The position numbers and the translations under genes were made by a program. Positions 1-6,770 of a DNA stretch of 16,369 nt are shown in pieces. Location: NCBI RefSeq assembly GCF_934277605.1, contig NZ_CAKQVD010000044.1, forward strand, positions 1 through 16,369, given 5' to 3'. Source of the stretch: an uncultured Anaerotignum sp. Lineage in GTDB: Bacteria; Bacillota; Clostridia; Lachnospirales; Anaerotignaceae. Below the pieces are notes generated by a model that ran no database searches, had not been told where the DNA came from, and worked only from the letters and a program-made list of their open reading frames with translations. Within the stretch, counting starts at the first letter, position 1. Each line of letters starts with the position of its first letter.

Positions 1-376
1 CCAGACCAAGCACCATGGAAACGGCAAGCACAATTTTACCTCTGCCGCAGACGGTCTCCATGCCCCACATCAGCAGGGCAGATGCCAGAAAGCCGATGAT
101 ATAGCCGCCGGTTGTGCCGAACAGAACGCCGACACCGCCGGAAAAGCCCGCAAACACAGGCAGACCGACAAGCCCCAGCAGGATATAAACCAGAACGGCA
201 AGCGAACCGCGTCTGCCCCCCAAAAGCCCCACAGCCGTAAAGACACCCATGGTTTGCAGGGTAAAGGGAACTGTGGTGGGAATGGAAATCCAAGAGCAGA
301 TGGCAATGAGTGCGGCGAAGATGCCGATAAAGACAATATCTCGTGTTTTGTTATGCTGCATTGTTGTTGTATACAT
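1..376 (-). CDS. bioY: Biotin ECF transporter S component BioY (partial, C-terminus beyond window)
   Basis: Substrate-binding membrane subunit of the biotin energy-coupling-factor transporter. The visible 125 residues begin MYTTTMQHNKTRDIVFIG and then run through hydrophobic helices. The BioY hallmarks are here: a VPFTLQTMGVF segment followed by LLGGRRGSLAV, and a Gly-rich GFSGGVGVLFGTTGGYIIGF stretch, the family's biotin-binding region. The ATG at 376 is chosen because GGAGG lies 8 nt upstream of it; a second in-frame ATG at 361 lacks such a site. The gene is transcribed leftward from a strong promoter overlapped by a BirA-type inverted repeat, so biotin-dependent repression is expected. It is divergent from feoA. 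The reading frame stays open to the window edge, so nothing can be said about its 3' end or whether ECF ATPase genes follow. Confidence 0.93.
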   Translation of the reverse strand, partial: MYTTTMQHNKTRDIVFIGIFAALIAICSWISIPTTVPFTLQTMGVFTAVGLLGGRRGSLAVLVYILLGLVGLPVFAGFSGGVGVLFGTTGGYIIGFLASALLMWGMETVCGRGKIVLAVSMVLGL

Positions 377-400
377 AGTGTTTACCTCCGTTTTTTTGGA

Positions 401-429
401 AGTATAGCACAGGCAGAAATGATTGTCAA
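401..429 (-). promoter_or_regulatory. Sigma-A promoter of bioY
   Basis: On the minus strand a perfect TTGACA (-35, 424-429) is followed after 17 nt by TATACT (-10, 401-406). The -35 lies inside one half-site of the inverted repeat at 422-455, so repressor binding would block polymerase. Confidence 0.85.
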
Positions 430-455
430 CAATAAAAATTCAATTGGTTTACAAT
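422..455 (-). promoter_or_regulatory. BirA operator
   Basis: ATTGTCAAC (422-430) and GTTTACAAT (447-455) form an inverted repeat separated by 16 nt. This matches the known Firmicutes BirA operator architecture, ATTGTWAAC half-sites about 14-16 nt apart. Its position over the bioY -35 and its placement before a biotin transporter support biotin-BirA repression. The BirA gene itself is not in the window. Confidence 0.85.
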
Positions 456-535
456 TAACCTTGGAGCAAAACAAGCACCTAAACCGTCCCTCTTGGATAT
501 ATTGCATATAGCAAATGGCTGAGGGAGGAATGGCT

Positions 536-772
536 ATGTCAAAAAAAATGACAGAAATTCCCGTAAGGCAGCCCTGCTTTGTGCGGGAGATACGGGGAGA
601 GGGGCGTTTGCGCCTGTTTGATTTGGGATTTTTCCGAGGCAGTCGTGTTTTGCCGCTGTATGAATGTGCGGGCGGCGGCACACGGGTGTATCGGGTGAAG
701 GATACGCTGATTGCCCTGCGCAATGCGGATGCCGCTCGCATTTTGGTGGAGGAGGGGATGCCAAATGGCTGA
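536..772 (+). CDS. feoA: Ferrous iron transport protein A
   Basis: Small cytoplasmic SH3-like partner of FeoB, 78 aa. Recognisable FeoA features are a central GEGRLRLFDLGFFRGSRV segment (the family's 'L.. LGl..G..v' core), a β-rich middle, and an end that matches the family pattern of a strand followed by a helix carrying the A..I segment. The ATG at 536 is preferred because GGAGG sits 7 nt upstream; in-frame ATGs at 515 and 530 lie before or within that site. The stop overlaps the feoB start by 8 nt (ATGGCTGA), so the two genes are translationally coupled. FeoA is thought to modulate FeoB gating or GTPase activity. No clear promoter or Fur/DtxR box was recognised in 456-535. Confidence 0.9.
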   Translation: MSKKMTEIPVRQPCFVREIRGEGRLRLFDLGFFRGSRVLPLYECAGGGTRVYRVKDTLIALRNADAARILVEEGMPNG

Positions 773-2654
773 GAAAAAAAGCCTGCGTATTGCTTTGGCA
801 GGCAATCCCAACACAGGCAAAAGCACGGTTTTCAATGCCTTGACGGGCCTAAAGCAGCATACGGGCAACTGGGCGGGGAAAACCGTCGGCAATGCGGTGG
901 GGACGGTTTCCTTGGGCGCATGGCAGGCAAAGCTGTATGACCTGCCGGGGATTTATTCCCTGTTTTCCGAGCTTGCGGAGGAGCGTGCCGCCAAGGATTT
1001 TATCTGTTATGAGCAGCCGGATATTGTGCTTGTCATTCTGGATGCGACCTCTTTGGAGCGGAATCTGCCCTTGGGGCTGCAAATTATGGAGCTGACGGAG
1101 AATGTCATTTTTTGCTTGAATTTGACGGATGAGGCAGAGAAGAAGGGCATTTCCATAGATTGCGCAGGCTTGGAGCGCATGACGGGGGTGCCTGTTATCA
1201 AAATGGCGGCAAGGCAGGGGGTGGGGCTGTCCGCATTGAAGGAGCTGCTGCCGGAGGTGGCGGAGGGACGCAGGCAGATACACCCCAAGGGCATTGATTG
1301 GGAGGCATTTGCCCCCGAAACGGAGCGTGGCTATCATTCTGCGGAATTTCAGGAAAATCGTTCCTTGGCATTTTTGGAGCGTGCGAAGGAGATTTGTGCT
1401 GCGGTTGTGCAGAGGCAGGCGGAGGGGGATAGCCGCACCGATCGCTTGGATCAAATTCTGCTTTCCGCAAAAACGGGGATACCCTTCATGCTGCTTTTGT
1501 TGGGCGGCGTGTTTTGGATTACGGTTGCAGGGGCGAATGTGCCGTCCGATTTTCTCATGCGGCAGTTCCATCAATGTGGTGCTGTGATGCGAAACGGCTT
1601 GCTGGCACTGCAAGCACCCCTTTGGCTGCAGGGACTGCTGCTGGATGGCGTTTGGCTGACGGTAAGCTGGGTGGTGGCGGTTATGCTGCCGCCGATGGCG
1701 ATTTTTTTCCCGTTGTTTACATTGTTAGAGGATTTCGGCTTGCTGCCACGGATTGCCTTCAATCTGGATGGCTTGTTTCAAAAGGCGGGAGCACATGGAA
1801 AGCAGGCATTGACGATGTGCATGGGCTTTGGCTGCAATGCCGCAGGGGTAACGGCCTGCCGCATCATTGAATCCCCAAGGGAGCGGCTGATTGCCATACT
1901 GACGAACTGCTTTGTGCCATGCAACGGACGCTTTCCGACACTGATTTTGCTTTGCGGCTTTTTCTTTGCAAGGGGCAATCCGTTTGCCGCAGGCGGCTTT
2001 GTTTTTCTGCTGATTCTGCTTGCAGTCGGCATCACACTTGCTGTTTCCTTTTTGCTCAGCAAAACACTGCTGCGGGGGGTGCCGTCCGCCTTTGTGCTGG
2101 AGCTGCCGCCCTATCGCCGCCCTAAGCTTTCGGATGTCATTGTCCGCAGTGTGCTGGATCGTACCATTTTTGTTCTTGCCAGAGCGGTTACGGTTGCCAT
2201 CCCTGCCGGTGTTGTGATTTGGCTTTGCCAAAATGTGACGGTGGGAGGGCATACCCTGCTTTACGGCATGGCAACGCTGTTAGAGCCGCTGGGTGCGTGC
2301 ATGGGGCTTTCGGGCGTGATTCTGATGGCGTTTTTGCTGGGGATTCCCGCCAATGAAATCGTGATTCCCATTTTGCTGATGGTGTATAGCCAAAGCGGTA
2401 TGCTGGTGGAGGCAGAGGGCATTGCGCAGGCAGGGGCCATCCTTGCCGCAAACGGCTGGACATGGGTAACGGCGGTCTGCATGGTGCTTTTTTCGCTCAA
2501 CCATTTTCCCTGTGCCACCACGCTCTTGACGATACGAAAGGAAACGGGCAGTTGGCTTTGGACGGGGATCAGCTTTCTTCTGCCCACCTTGGTCGGAACG
2601 GTGCTTTGCATTGCGGTGCATCTGCTTGCAACGCTTGTCGGCATCTTTTTTTGA
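765..2654 (+). CDS. feoB: Ferrous iron transporter FeoB (clostridial variant)
   Basis: GTP-driven inner-membrane ferrous iron importer, 629 aa. The N-terminal G domain has G1 GNPNTGKST (residues 13-21), G3 DLPG (59-62), G4 NLTD (119-122) and a G5-like AARQGVG. The C-terminal half has many hydrophobic helices with Gate-like blocks, including the MGFGCNAAGVTACRI motif equivalent to the FeoB GFGCN..A...R core. The ATG at 765 overlaps the feoA stop and has GGAGGAGG just upstream; further in-frame upstream codons run back into feoA and are not needed. Differences from the E. coli type are G2 NWAGKTVG rather than NWPGVTVE, FVPCNGRFP replacing the usual CSARLPV segment, and no Cys-rich FeoC-like tail. 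Iron is the family substrate; specificity here is inferred. Confidence 0.93.
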   Translation: MAEKKSLRIALAGNPNTGKSTVFNALTGLKQHTGNWAGKTVGNAVGTVSLGAWQAKLYDLPGIYSLFSELAEERAAKDFICYEQPDIVLVILDATSLERNLPLGLQIMELTENVIFCLNLTDEAEKKGISIDCAGLERMTGVPVIKMAARQGVGLSALKELLPEVAEGRRQIHPKGIDWEAFAPETERGYHSAEFQENRSLAFLERAKEICAAVVQRQAEGDSRTDRLDQILLSAKTGIPFMLLLLGGVFWITVAGANVPSDFLMRQFHQCGAVMRNGLLALQAPLWLQGLLLDGVWLTVSWVVAVMLPPMAIFFPLFTLLEDFGLLPRIAFNLDGLFQKAGAHGKQALTMCMGFGCNAAGVTACRIIESPRERLIAILTNCFVPCNGRFPTLILLCGFFFARGNPFAAGGFVFLLILLAVGITLAVSFLLSKTLLRGVPSAFVLELPPYRRPKLSDVIVRSVLDRTIFVLARAVTVAIPAGVVIWLCQNVTVGGHTLLYGMATLLEPLGACMGLSGVILMAFLLGIPANEIVIPILLMVYSQSGMLVEAEGIAQAGAILAANGWTWVTAVCMVLFSLNHFPCATTLLTIRKETGSWLWTGISFLLPTLVGTVLCIAVHLLATLVGIFF

Positions 2655-2661
2655 AAAAATA

Positions 2662-2690
2662 TTTTCATCAAAAAAAATTAGTGCTATACT
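2662..2690 (+). promoter_or_regulatory. Promoter of the Nif11-like gene
   Basis: TTTTCA (2662-2667), a 17-nt spacer, then TATACT (2685-2690) preceded by GTGC. It lies just after the feoB stop and about 38 nt before the next start, so the small gene has its own transcription start. No hairpin terminator is seen between feoB and this promoter. Confidence 0.65.
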
Positions 2691-2727
2691 TAAGCTATCA
2701 TAAACAAAAGAGAAATGGGGGATTCGT

Positions 2728-3009
2728 ATGAATGAGCAATTATATCGTCTGCTGCAAAAGGCAAGAGAGGACATGGAGCTGCGCAAACGTATCTGGGCTG
2801 TGAAGGAGGCAAAGGATCCTGCCTTGGCACTGTGCGAGCTTTGTACGGCAGAGGGCTTTCCACTGACAGTCGGCGGGCTGTTCTCTGAGCAGGAGGAATT
2901 TTTCTGCAACCTGTTCCGCAGCTGTAACGGCAGTGCCGTACAGCCCTTGGATGGATGGGATGATCCCTTTGATATGTTTTTTGCCGCAATGGAGGCATTG
3001 GAGAAATAA
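2728..3009 (+). CDS. Nif11-like small protein (orphan leader-peptide family)
   Basis: A 93-aa acidic protein. Residues 4-55 follow the Nif11 domain pattern: an N-terminal helix (LYRLLQKAREDMELRKRI), an alanine-rich AKDPALALCELC segment, then EGFPLT, equivalent to the family's 'AkeaGfels'. GGGGGA lies 5 nt before the ATG. Nif11 domains occur in nitrogen-fixation loci and as leader regions of ribosomally made modified peptides. Here a GG pair falls at residues 49-50 and cysteines at 36, 39, 60 and 66, but no LanM, cyclodehydratase or peptidase-transporter gene is nearby, so a peptide-precursor role is not supported. The gene has its own promoter and terminator. The family call is by pattern only and the function is unknown. 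Confidence 0.75.
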   Translation: MNEQLYRLLQKAREDMELRKRIWAVKEAKDPALALCELCTAEGFPLTVGGLFSEQEEFFCNLFRSCNGSAVQPLDGWDDPFDMFFAAMEALEK

Positions 3010-3049
3010 AAAAAGGCATGGCATGATGTTTTTCATGCTGTGCCTTTTT
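3010..3049. terminator. Bidirectional terminator between the Nif11-like gene and spo0A
   Basis: A 17-bp stem (arms 3010-3026 and 3033-3049) with only two G-U pairs and a 6-nt loop. An A5 tract lies on one side and T5 on the other, so it can end transcription of the convergent genes on both strands. Confidence 0.9.
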
Positions 3050-3079
3050 GTGTGGGGCGGTTGCCGCAAGGGGCGGAGG

Positions 3080-3865
3080 TCAGCTTGCCTTCATCTCCAG
3101 CCGCAGTCTATCGGCAATCAATGCAATAAATTCCGAATTGGTGGGCTTGCCCTTATGGTTATTGATGGTGTAGCCGAACAGGGCATCAATGGCATCCACC
3201 TTGCCCCGATTCCATGCCACCTCAATCGCATGGCGGATGGCACGCTCCACACGGCTTGGTGTGGTGTTGCATTTCTTTGCGATGGAGGGATACAGCTCCT
3301 TTGTGATATAATTCAGCACATCCATATCGTTGACGCTCATAATAATGGCCTCCCGCATATAGTGATAGCCACGAATGTGTGCAGGCACGCCGATTTCATG
3401 CAGAATGTTGGTCACCTTTGTTTCCAAATCATAGGCGGCGGTGTTGGCTGTAATGGGAGAGGCAGGCTTCAGGAGGGGCTTTTGCTCCTGCATGAGCTGG
3501 CGAATCCGCTGTGTCAGTGCATCCATGTCAAAGGGCTTTACCATGTAATAGCCGGCACCCAAATCCAAGGCCTTTTGCACCACCTTATCTTGACTGAGGG
3601 CAGAAAGCAGAATCGTAATCGGGCGGCTTTCCTCCTCCAGCTTTTGCAGCCGTTCCAGAACGCCCAAGCCGTCCAAGCGGGGCATAATGCCGTCAATGAT
3701 GGCAACATCGGGCTGTGTGTCTCTGATTTTGTTCATGGCATCAATGCCGTCCATTGCAACCGCCACCACTGTAATATCTTCCTGTTTATTCAAATGATCG
3801 ACGATGATGTCGCAAAAATCCTTATTATCATCTGCCAAAAGCACTTTTATTGTAGTTTGATTCAA
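3080..3865 (-). CDS. spo0A: Stage 0 sporulation protein A, master regulator of sporulation
   Basis: Response regulator at the end of the sporulation phosphorelay, or of direct kinase control in Clostridia; 261 aa. The receiver domain (1-120) has the acidic pair D12/D13, phospho-acceptor D58 in IIDGIMP, and K110 in MVKPFD. The C-terminal effector domain (about 145-261) carries the Spo0A recognition helix TPSRVERAIRHAIEVAWNRG. The start is taken as TTG at 3865 because AGGAGG lies 7 nt upstream and MNQTTIKVLLADD is the expected N-terminus. The frame stays open for another 101 codons upstream, but that stretch has no family similarity and contains the promoter. The upstream neighbour is rsmA, not spoIVB, the usual partner. 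Two 0A-box-like sites lie upstream, suggesting autoregulation. Confidence 0.96.
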   Translation of the reverse strand: MNQTTIKVLLADDNKDFCDIIVDHLNKQEDITVVAVAMDGIDAMNKIRDTQPDVAIIDGIMPRLDGLGVLERLQKLEEESRPITILLSALSQDKVVQKALDLGAGYYMVKPFDMDALTQRIRQLMQEQKPLLKPASPITANTAAYDLETKVTNILHEIGVPAHIRGYHYMREAIIMSVNDMDVLNYITKELYPSIAKKCNTTPSRVERAIRHAIEVAWNRGKVDAIDALFGYTINNHKGKPTNSEFIALIADRLRLEMKAS

Positions 3866-3926
3866 AATAATCCCTCCTGTTGTAGCTTCGTGAATGTTTA
3901 TGCAGAACTTCCTTGCTTTTGCGTTG

Positions 3927-3955
3927 ATTATAGTATAGAAAATTTCCGCCGACAA
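3927..3955 (-). promoter_or_regulatory. Probable spo0A promoter
   Basis: On the minus strand TTGTCG (3950-3955), a 17-nt spacer, then a perfect TATAAT (3927-3932). It lies about 60 nt upstream of the TTG start. The -35 resembles part of a 0A box, so phosphorylated Spo0A could compete or activate there. Confidence 0.65.
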
Positions 3956-4047
3956 GAAATTTCGTAGGACAAAAAAAGCCTGAAATGACAAGGAAAACCA
4001 AGGATTTTTGCTTTTTCTCGGATTCCTTTGAAAAGGCTGGCAAATGC

Positions 4048-4068
4048 CGTCGAAAGATGCTTGTCGAA
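4048..4068. promoter_or_regulatory. Two Spo0A-box-like sites upstream of spo0A
   Basis: A perfect 0A box TGTCGAA sits at 4062-4068, and CGTCGAA, one mismatch, at 4048-4054. The two have the same orientation and are 14 bp apart. They lie about 100 bp upstream of the predicted promoter in the otherwise empty 3866-4136 leader. Autoregulation is known for spo0A in Firmicutes; binding here is inferred. Confidence 0.5.
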
Positions 4069-4136
4069 TTGGTGTAAAATAGCATAAAAGCGAGGAAAAG
4101 GCGAAAGAATTTTCACGGGAAAGGCGGCGGTTTTTG

Positions 4137-4166
4137 AAAAAAAGCCCCATCCGAAACGGATGAGGC
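4137..4166 (-). terminator. Terminator of rsmA
   Basis: On the minus strand, stem arms GCCTCATCCG and CGGATGGGGC (one G-U pair, 3-nt loop; 4144-4166) are followed by seven T (4137-4143). It lies 9 nt beyond the rsmA stop and separates rsmA from spo0A. Confidence 0.9.
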
Positions 4167-4175
4167 AAGCACTGC

Positions 4176-5060
4176 TTAAGCGTGTTTTTCTGTTTTTCTT
4201 TGTACGATTTTATCGGTCAGTGCGGCAAATTCCTCCAAGCCCAAGGCTTCGCCGCGGATACGGGCATCCCAGCTCAGCTCCTCCAGAATTTCTGTTAGCT
4301 CCTCCTTGGAAAAGCCCAGATTTCCCAGATTAAACAGGCAGTTCATCAGGGTTTTTCTGCGTTGCCCGAAGGCGCATTTCACAATGTGGAAGAAAAGGGC
4401 TTCATCTGCCGTTTTAACCTTTCGTTCCGGCAGCACCTTTAGCGTAATCACCGCAGAGGCTACCTTGGGGCGAGGCATAAAGCACGCCGGCTGCACAATC
4501 ATATCCAGCTTTGCATCGCAGTAATACTGCACCGCAACGGAAAGCGCACCGTATTCCTTTTCCTTCGGGCCTGCCTGCATACGCTCTGCCACTTCCTTTT
4601 GCACCATAACGGTAATGCTGTCCACATGGCGCTCATTTTCCAAAAGGTCCATGATAATCGGCGTAGTGATGTAATAGGGCAGGTTGGCAACCACCTTAAT
4701 CGGTCTGCCGTTATTTTTTTCTTGGATGATTGCATCAATATCCGTTTTCAAAATATCCTGATTCAAAATTTCAATGTTGTCATATTCGCCCAAGGTCTGT
4801 CGGAGAATGGGAATGAGGGTGCTGTCGATTTCCACCGCCACCACCTGTCTTGCATTTTCTGCTAAAACCTGTGTCAAGGAGCCGATGCCGGGGCCGATTT
4901 CCAGCACGCAGTCCTCCTTTGTGACATTGGCGCAGGCGGCAATATTGTCCAGAATATTGGAATCAATCAAGAAATTTTGACCAAAGTTTTTCTTAAAGGC
5001 AAAGCGGTTTGCCTCAATGATTTCTTTCGTTCTGCCGGGGGTTGAAATTCTTTCTGCCAT
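4176..5060 (-). CDS. rsmA: 16S rRNA (adenine1518/1519-N6)-dimethyltransferase
   Basis: RsmA/KsgA dimethylates two adjacent adenines in the 3'-terminal helix of 16S rRNA, a late 30S maturation step; loss gives kasugamycin resistance. At 294 aa it is typical in length. Motifs seen are FGQNFLID near residue 26, SAM-binding EIGPGIGSLT near 54-63, acidic VEIDS near 76, and catalytic NLPYYITTPI. The C-terminal domain has the FGQRRKTLMN segment. The ATG at 5060 has GGAGG 5 nt upstream. The frame continues upstream into the COG2426 gene but the N-terminus MAERISTPGRTKEII is natural for the family. It lies 14 nt after the COG2426 stop and is probably cotranscribed with it. Confidence 0.96.
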   Translation of the reverse strand: MAERISTPGRTKEIIEANRFAFKKNFGQNFLIDSNILDNIAACANVTKEDCVLEIGPGIGSLTQVLAENARQVVAVEIDSTLIPILRQTLGEYDNIEILNQDILKTDIDAIIQEKNNGRPIKVVANLPYYITTPIIMDLLENERHVDSITVMVQKEVAERMQAGPKEKEYGALSVAVQYYCDAKLDMIVQPACFMPRPKVASAVITLKVLPERKVKTADEALFFHIVKCAFGQRRKTLMNCLFNLGNLGFSKEELTEILEELSWDARIRGEALGLEEFAALTDKIVQRKTEKHA

Positions 5061-5074
5061 GTTTTCCTCCTTTT

Positions 5075-5572
5075 TCAGATGATATTGCCAAGCACACCGA
5101 AGCTCAGCACCGAAACGATAATGCCTGCCGTCAGCACACCAACCATAATGACGGGGAAGGTCTTTTTGGGGTCCATGTTCAAAAGCGCACTGATGAGCGC
5201 CCCCATCCATGCACCTGTTCCCGGCAGGGGCAGGGCAACGAAAAGATAAACGCCCCAATAGGCATATTTTCTGATTTTGTCGCTCTTGGCATCTGCCTTT
5301 CGCTCACACCATTCTACCATGCGGCGCAGGGGTGTTTTTTTCAGCACCCGAAAGATGAAGCGAATGAATAACAGGATAAAGGGAATCGGCAAAAGGTTCC
5401 CGATATATGCAATCAAAAAGGTGGGCAGCCAATCCATGCCCATTGCAAAGCCGGCGATAATGCCGCCGCGCAGCTCCAAAATAGGCAGCAGGGAAACGAT
5501 AAACACAATCATTTCTCTGGAAATACTGCCGGATAAATGCTCTACAAACCATGTTGCTAAGGTTTCCGCCAA
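5075..5572 (-). CDS. COG2426 / small multidrug-export family membrane protein
   Basis: A 165-aa integral membrane protein. Family features are the LPILELRGGI segment near residues 29-38, a second helix pair around IAYIGNLLPIPFILLFIRFIF, and LFVALPLPGTGAWMGAL near 110-126. The paired ELRGGI and PLPGTGAW motifs resemble the re-entrant loops of DedA/VTT-like proteins. Members are labelled putative small multidrug export proteins, but transport has not been firmly shown for most. The start is taken as TTG at 5572, since AGGAGGAG precedes it by about 8 nt and no ATG fits. The gene is first in a probable operon with rsmA. Confidence 0.85.
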   Translation of the reverse strand: MAETLATWFVEHLSGSISREMIVFIVSLLPILELRGGIIAGFAMGMDWLPTFLIAYIGNLLPIPFILLFIRFIFRVLKKTPLRRMVEWCERKADAKSDKIRKYAYWGVYLFVALPLPGTGAWMGALISALLNMDPKKTFPVIMVGVLTAGIIVSVLSFGVLGNII

Positions 5573-5629
5573 ATCAATCTCCTCCTAATGCTTGCTATTT
5601 CATCAAAAATGCGGTTTGATAACCAATAT

Positions 5630-5658
5630 ATTATACATGAAGGAGAGAATAGGAACAA
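5630..5658 (-). promoter_or_regulatory. Promoter of the COG2426-rsmA operon
   Basis: On the minus strand TTGTTC (5653-5658), a 17-nt spacer, then a perfect TATAAT (5630-5635), about 58 nt before the TTG start. Confidence 0.7.
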
Positions 5659-5767
5659 TAAAGAATTTCTTAATTTCAAAAGTTTCTGATTTTCGTTGGA
5701 TTTTTTTTCGGATTTTGCCCTTGCATTGTATTTTTTTCAGATATTTGCTTGATTTTTCGTTTCTTTC

Positions 5768-5830
5768 TTGAAAAACACTGTTGATTATGTTTCAATAAGG
5801 AACAAGGGAAACCGTTTCGTTTTTCCGAAA
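5768..5830 (+). promoter_or_regulatory. Inverted repeats upstream of the RpiR-type regulator
   Basis: Three dyads built from the same GAAA/TTTC core: TTGAAA (5768-5773) with TTTCAA (5790-5795), 16 nt apart; the near-continuous palindrome GAAACCGTTTC (5808-5818); and TTTCG (5815-5819) with CGAAA (5826-5830). They end 27 nt before the regulator start. RpiR-family proteins bind such short inverted repeats, so autoregulation is plausible. No convincing -35/-10 pair was found here. Confidence 0.4.
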
Positions 5831-5857
5831 GAAATATCGAACAAGAAGGTGAGAGGT

Positions 5858-6721
5858 ATGACAGAGGGCTTGCGGGCGCAGTTGATGGGCGTGAAGCTGA
5901 CAAAAAAAGAAAAATTGATTGCAGATTTTATATTGGATAACTTTGCGGAGGCGTGTTTCATTACCTCAACGGAGATTGCGAAACGGATTCAGGTCAGTGA
6001 TTCCTCTGTAATCCGCTTTACCAGAACCCTTGGCTACAGCGGCTTTATGGAATTTCAGAGAACCCTGCGAAAGGCGTATACCGAGCGGATGAACAGCGTT
6101 TCCGAGAATATCACCATTCCCTCGGAGCGTTTGCGGCTGAGCATTTCCAAGCTGGATGAAAGCGATATTGTGGAAAGCTATTTTTCCAATGTTATGCAAA
6201 ACTTGAAATCCTGCATCAACCGAAACGATACCATTGATTTTGAACGGGCGGCAGGGCTGATTGCCGGCAGTAAGCGGAAGTTCATTGTGACCTCTCGTGC
6301 CAATAGCTGCATTGGGGATATGCTGCTGCTTTTGCTCAAGCATTTGCTGCCGGATGTTTATGAAACTTCACATCCTGCCCTGAATGTGATTGACCATCTT
6401 TGCGATATTACGGAAAACGATTGCATCATTGCGGTCAGCTTTCCCCGCTATTCCGAGATGGACTTCTTGGCGGCGCAGATGGCGTATGATGCGGGGGCAA
6501 AGGTCATTTTGATTACCGATAAGGCAAGCGCCCCTCTGGCGCAGTATGCAACACAGATTTTGACGGTCAGCGTGGATAGCAATACCTTCTTTAACTCCTA
6601 TGTCGGCGTGCTGTTTACGATGGAGCTGCTTTGCTCCTTCATCAGCAAGAAGATGGGCTATTCCACAGAGGCAAAGCTGGAATTGATTGATAAATATCTC
6701 TCGAAGGTCGGGTTATTCTAA
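5858..6721 (+). CDS. MurR/RpiR-family transcriptional regulator (HTH + SIS)
   Basis: Regulator of 287 aa. The N-terminal RpiR helix-turn-helix (about 1-77) includes LTKKEKLIADFILDNF and the recognition part STEIAKRIQVSDSSVIRFTR. A C-terminal SIS domain (about 125-255) that usually senses phosphosugars contains FIVTSRANSC, a substrate-loop equivalent, and IIAVSFPRYSEM. The ATG at 5858 is chosen because AAGGTGA, complementary to 16S rRNA, lies 5 nt upstream; an earlier in-frame ATG at 5768 lies inside an upstream repeat and adds residues unlike the family. It stands alone, with no sugar-metabolism gene next to it, so the ligand and targets cannot be inferred. A strong terminator follows. Confidence 0.92.
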   Translation: MTEGLRAQLMGVKLTKKEKLIADFILDNFAEACFITSTEIAKRIQVSDSSVIRFTRTLGYSGFMEFQRTLRKAYTERMNSVSENITIPSERLRLSISKLDESDIVESYFSNVMQNLKSCINRNDTIDFERAAGLIAGSKRKFIVTSRANSCIGDMLLLLLKHLLPDVYETSHPALNVIDHLCDITENDCIIAVSFPRYSEMDFLAAQMAYDAGAKVILITDKASAPLAQYATQILTVSVDSNTFFNSYVGVLFTMELLCSFISKKMGYSTEAKLELIDKYLSKVGLF

Positions 6722-6735
6722 AACGAGAGTCAAAC

Positions 6736-6763
6736 AAAAAGAGCCGTAGCAGGCTCTTTTTTT
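6736..6763. terminator. Bidirectional terminator
   Basis: A 10-bp stem, AAAAAGAGCC (6736-6745) with GGCTCTTTTT (6752-6761), 6-nt loop and T7. It lies between the convergent RpiR gene and the minus-strand gene ending at 6771, and reads as a terminator on both strands. Confidence 0.9.
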
Positions 6764-6770
6764 AGTGTGT

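Noticed and set aside
498..514. Fur/DtxR-type operator before feoA
   Set aside because: Only short AT-rich dyads (TATAT-TGC-ATATA, TTGC/GCAA) are present; they do not match known iron-regulator boxes well enough.
2933..3967. Long plus-strand open frame antisense to spo0A
   Set aside because: It mirrors the conserved spo0A gene, is rich in His/Cys/Gln as usual for antisense frames, and has no ribosome binding site of note.
3866..4168. N-terminal extension of Spo0A by 101 codons
   Set aside because: The added residues have no relation to the receiver domain, and the TTG at 3865 has a well-spaced AGGAGG and the expected N-terminus; a promoter lies within the stretch.
5582..5857. Riboswitch or RNA gene in the 276-bp gap before the RpiR gene
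   Set aside because: Only a minus-strand promoter and short dyads were found; no recognisable riboswitch core or tRNA-like fold.
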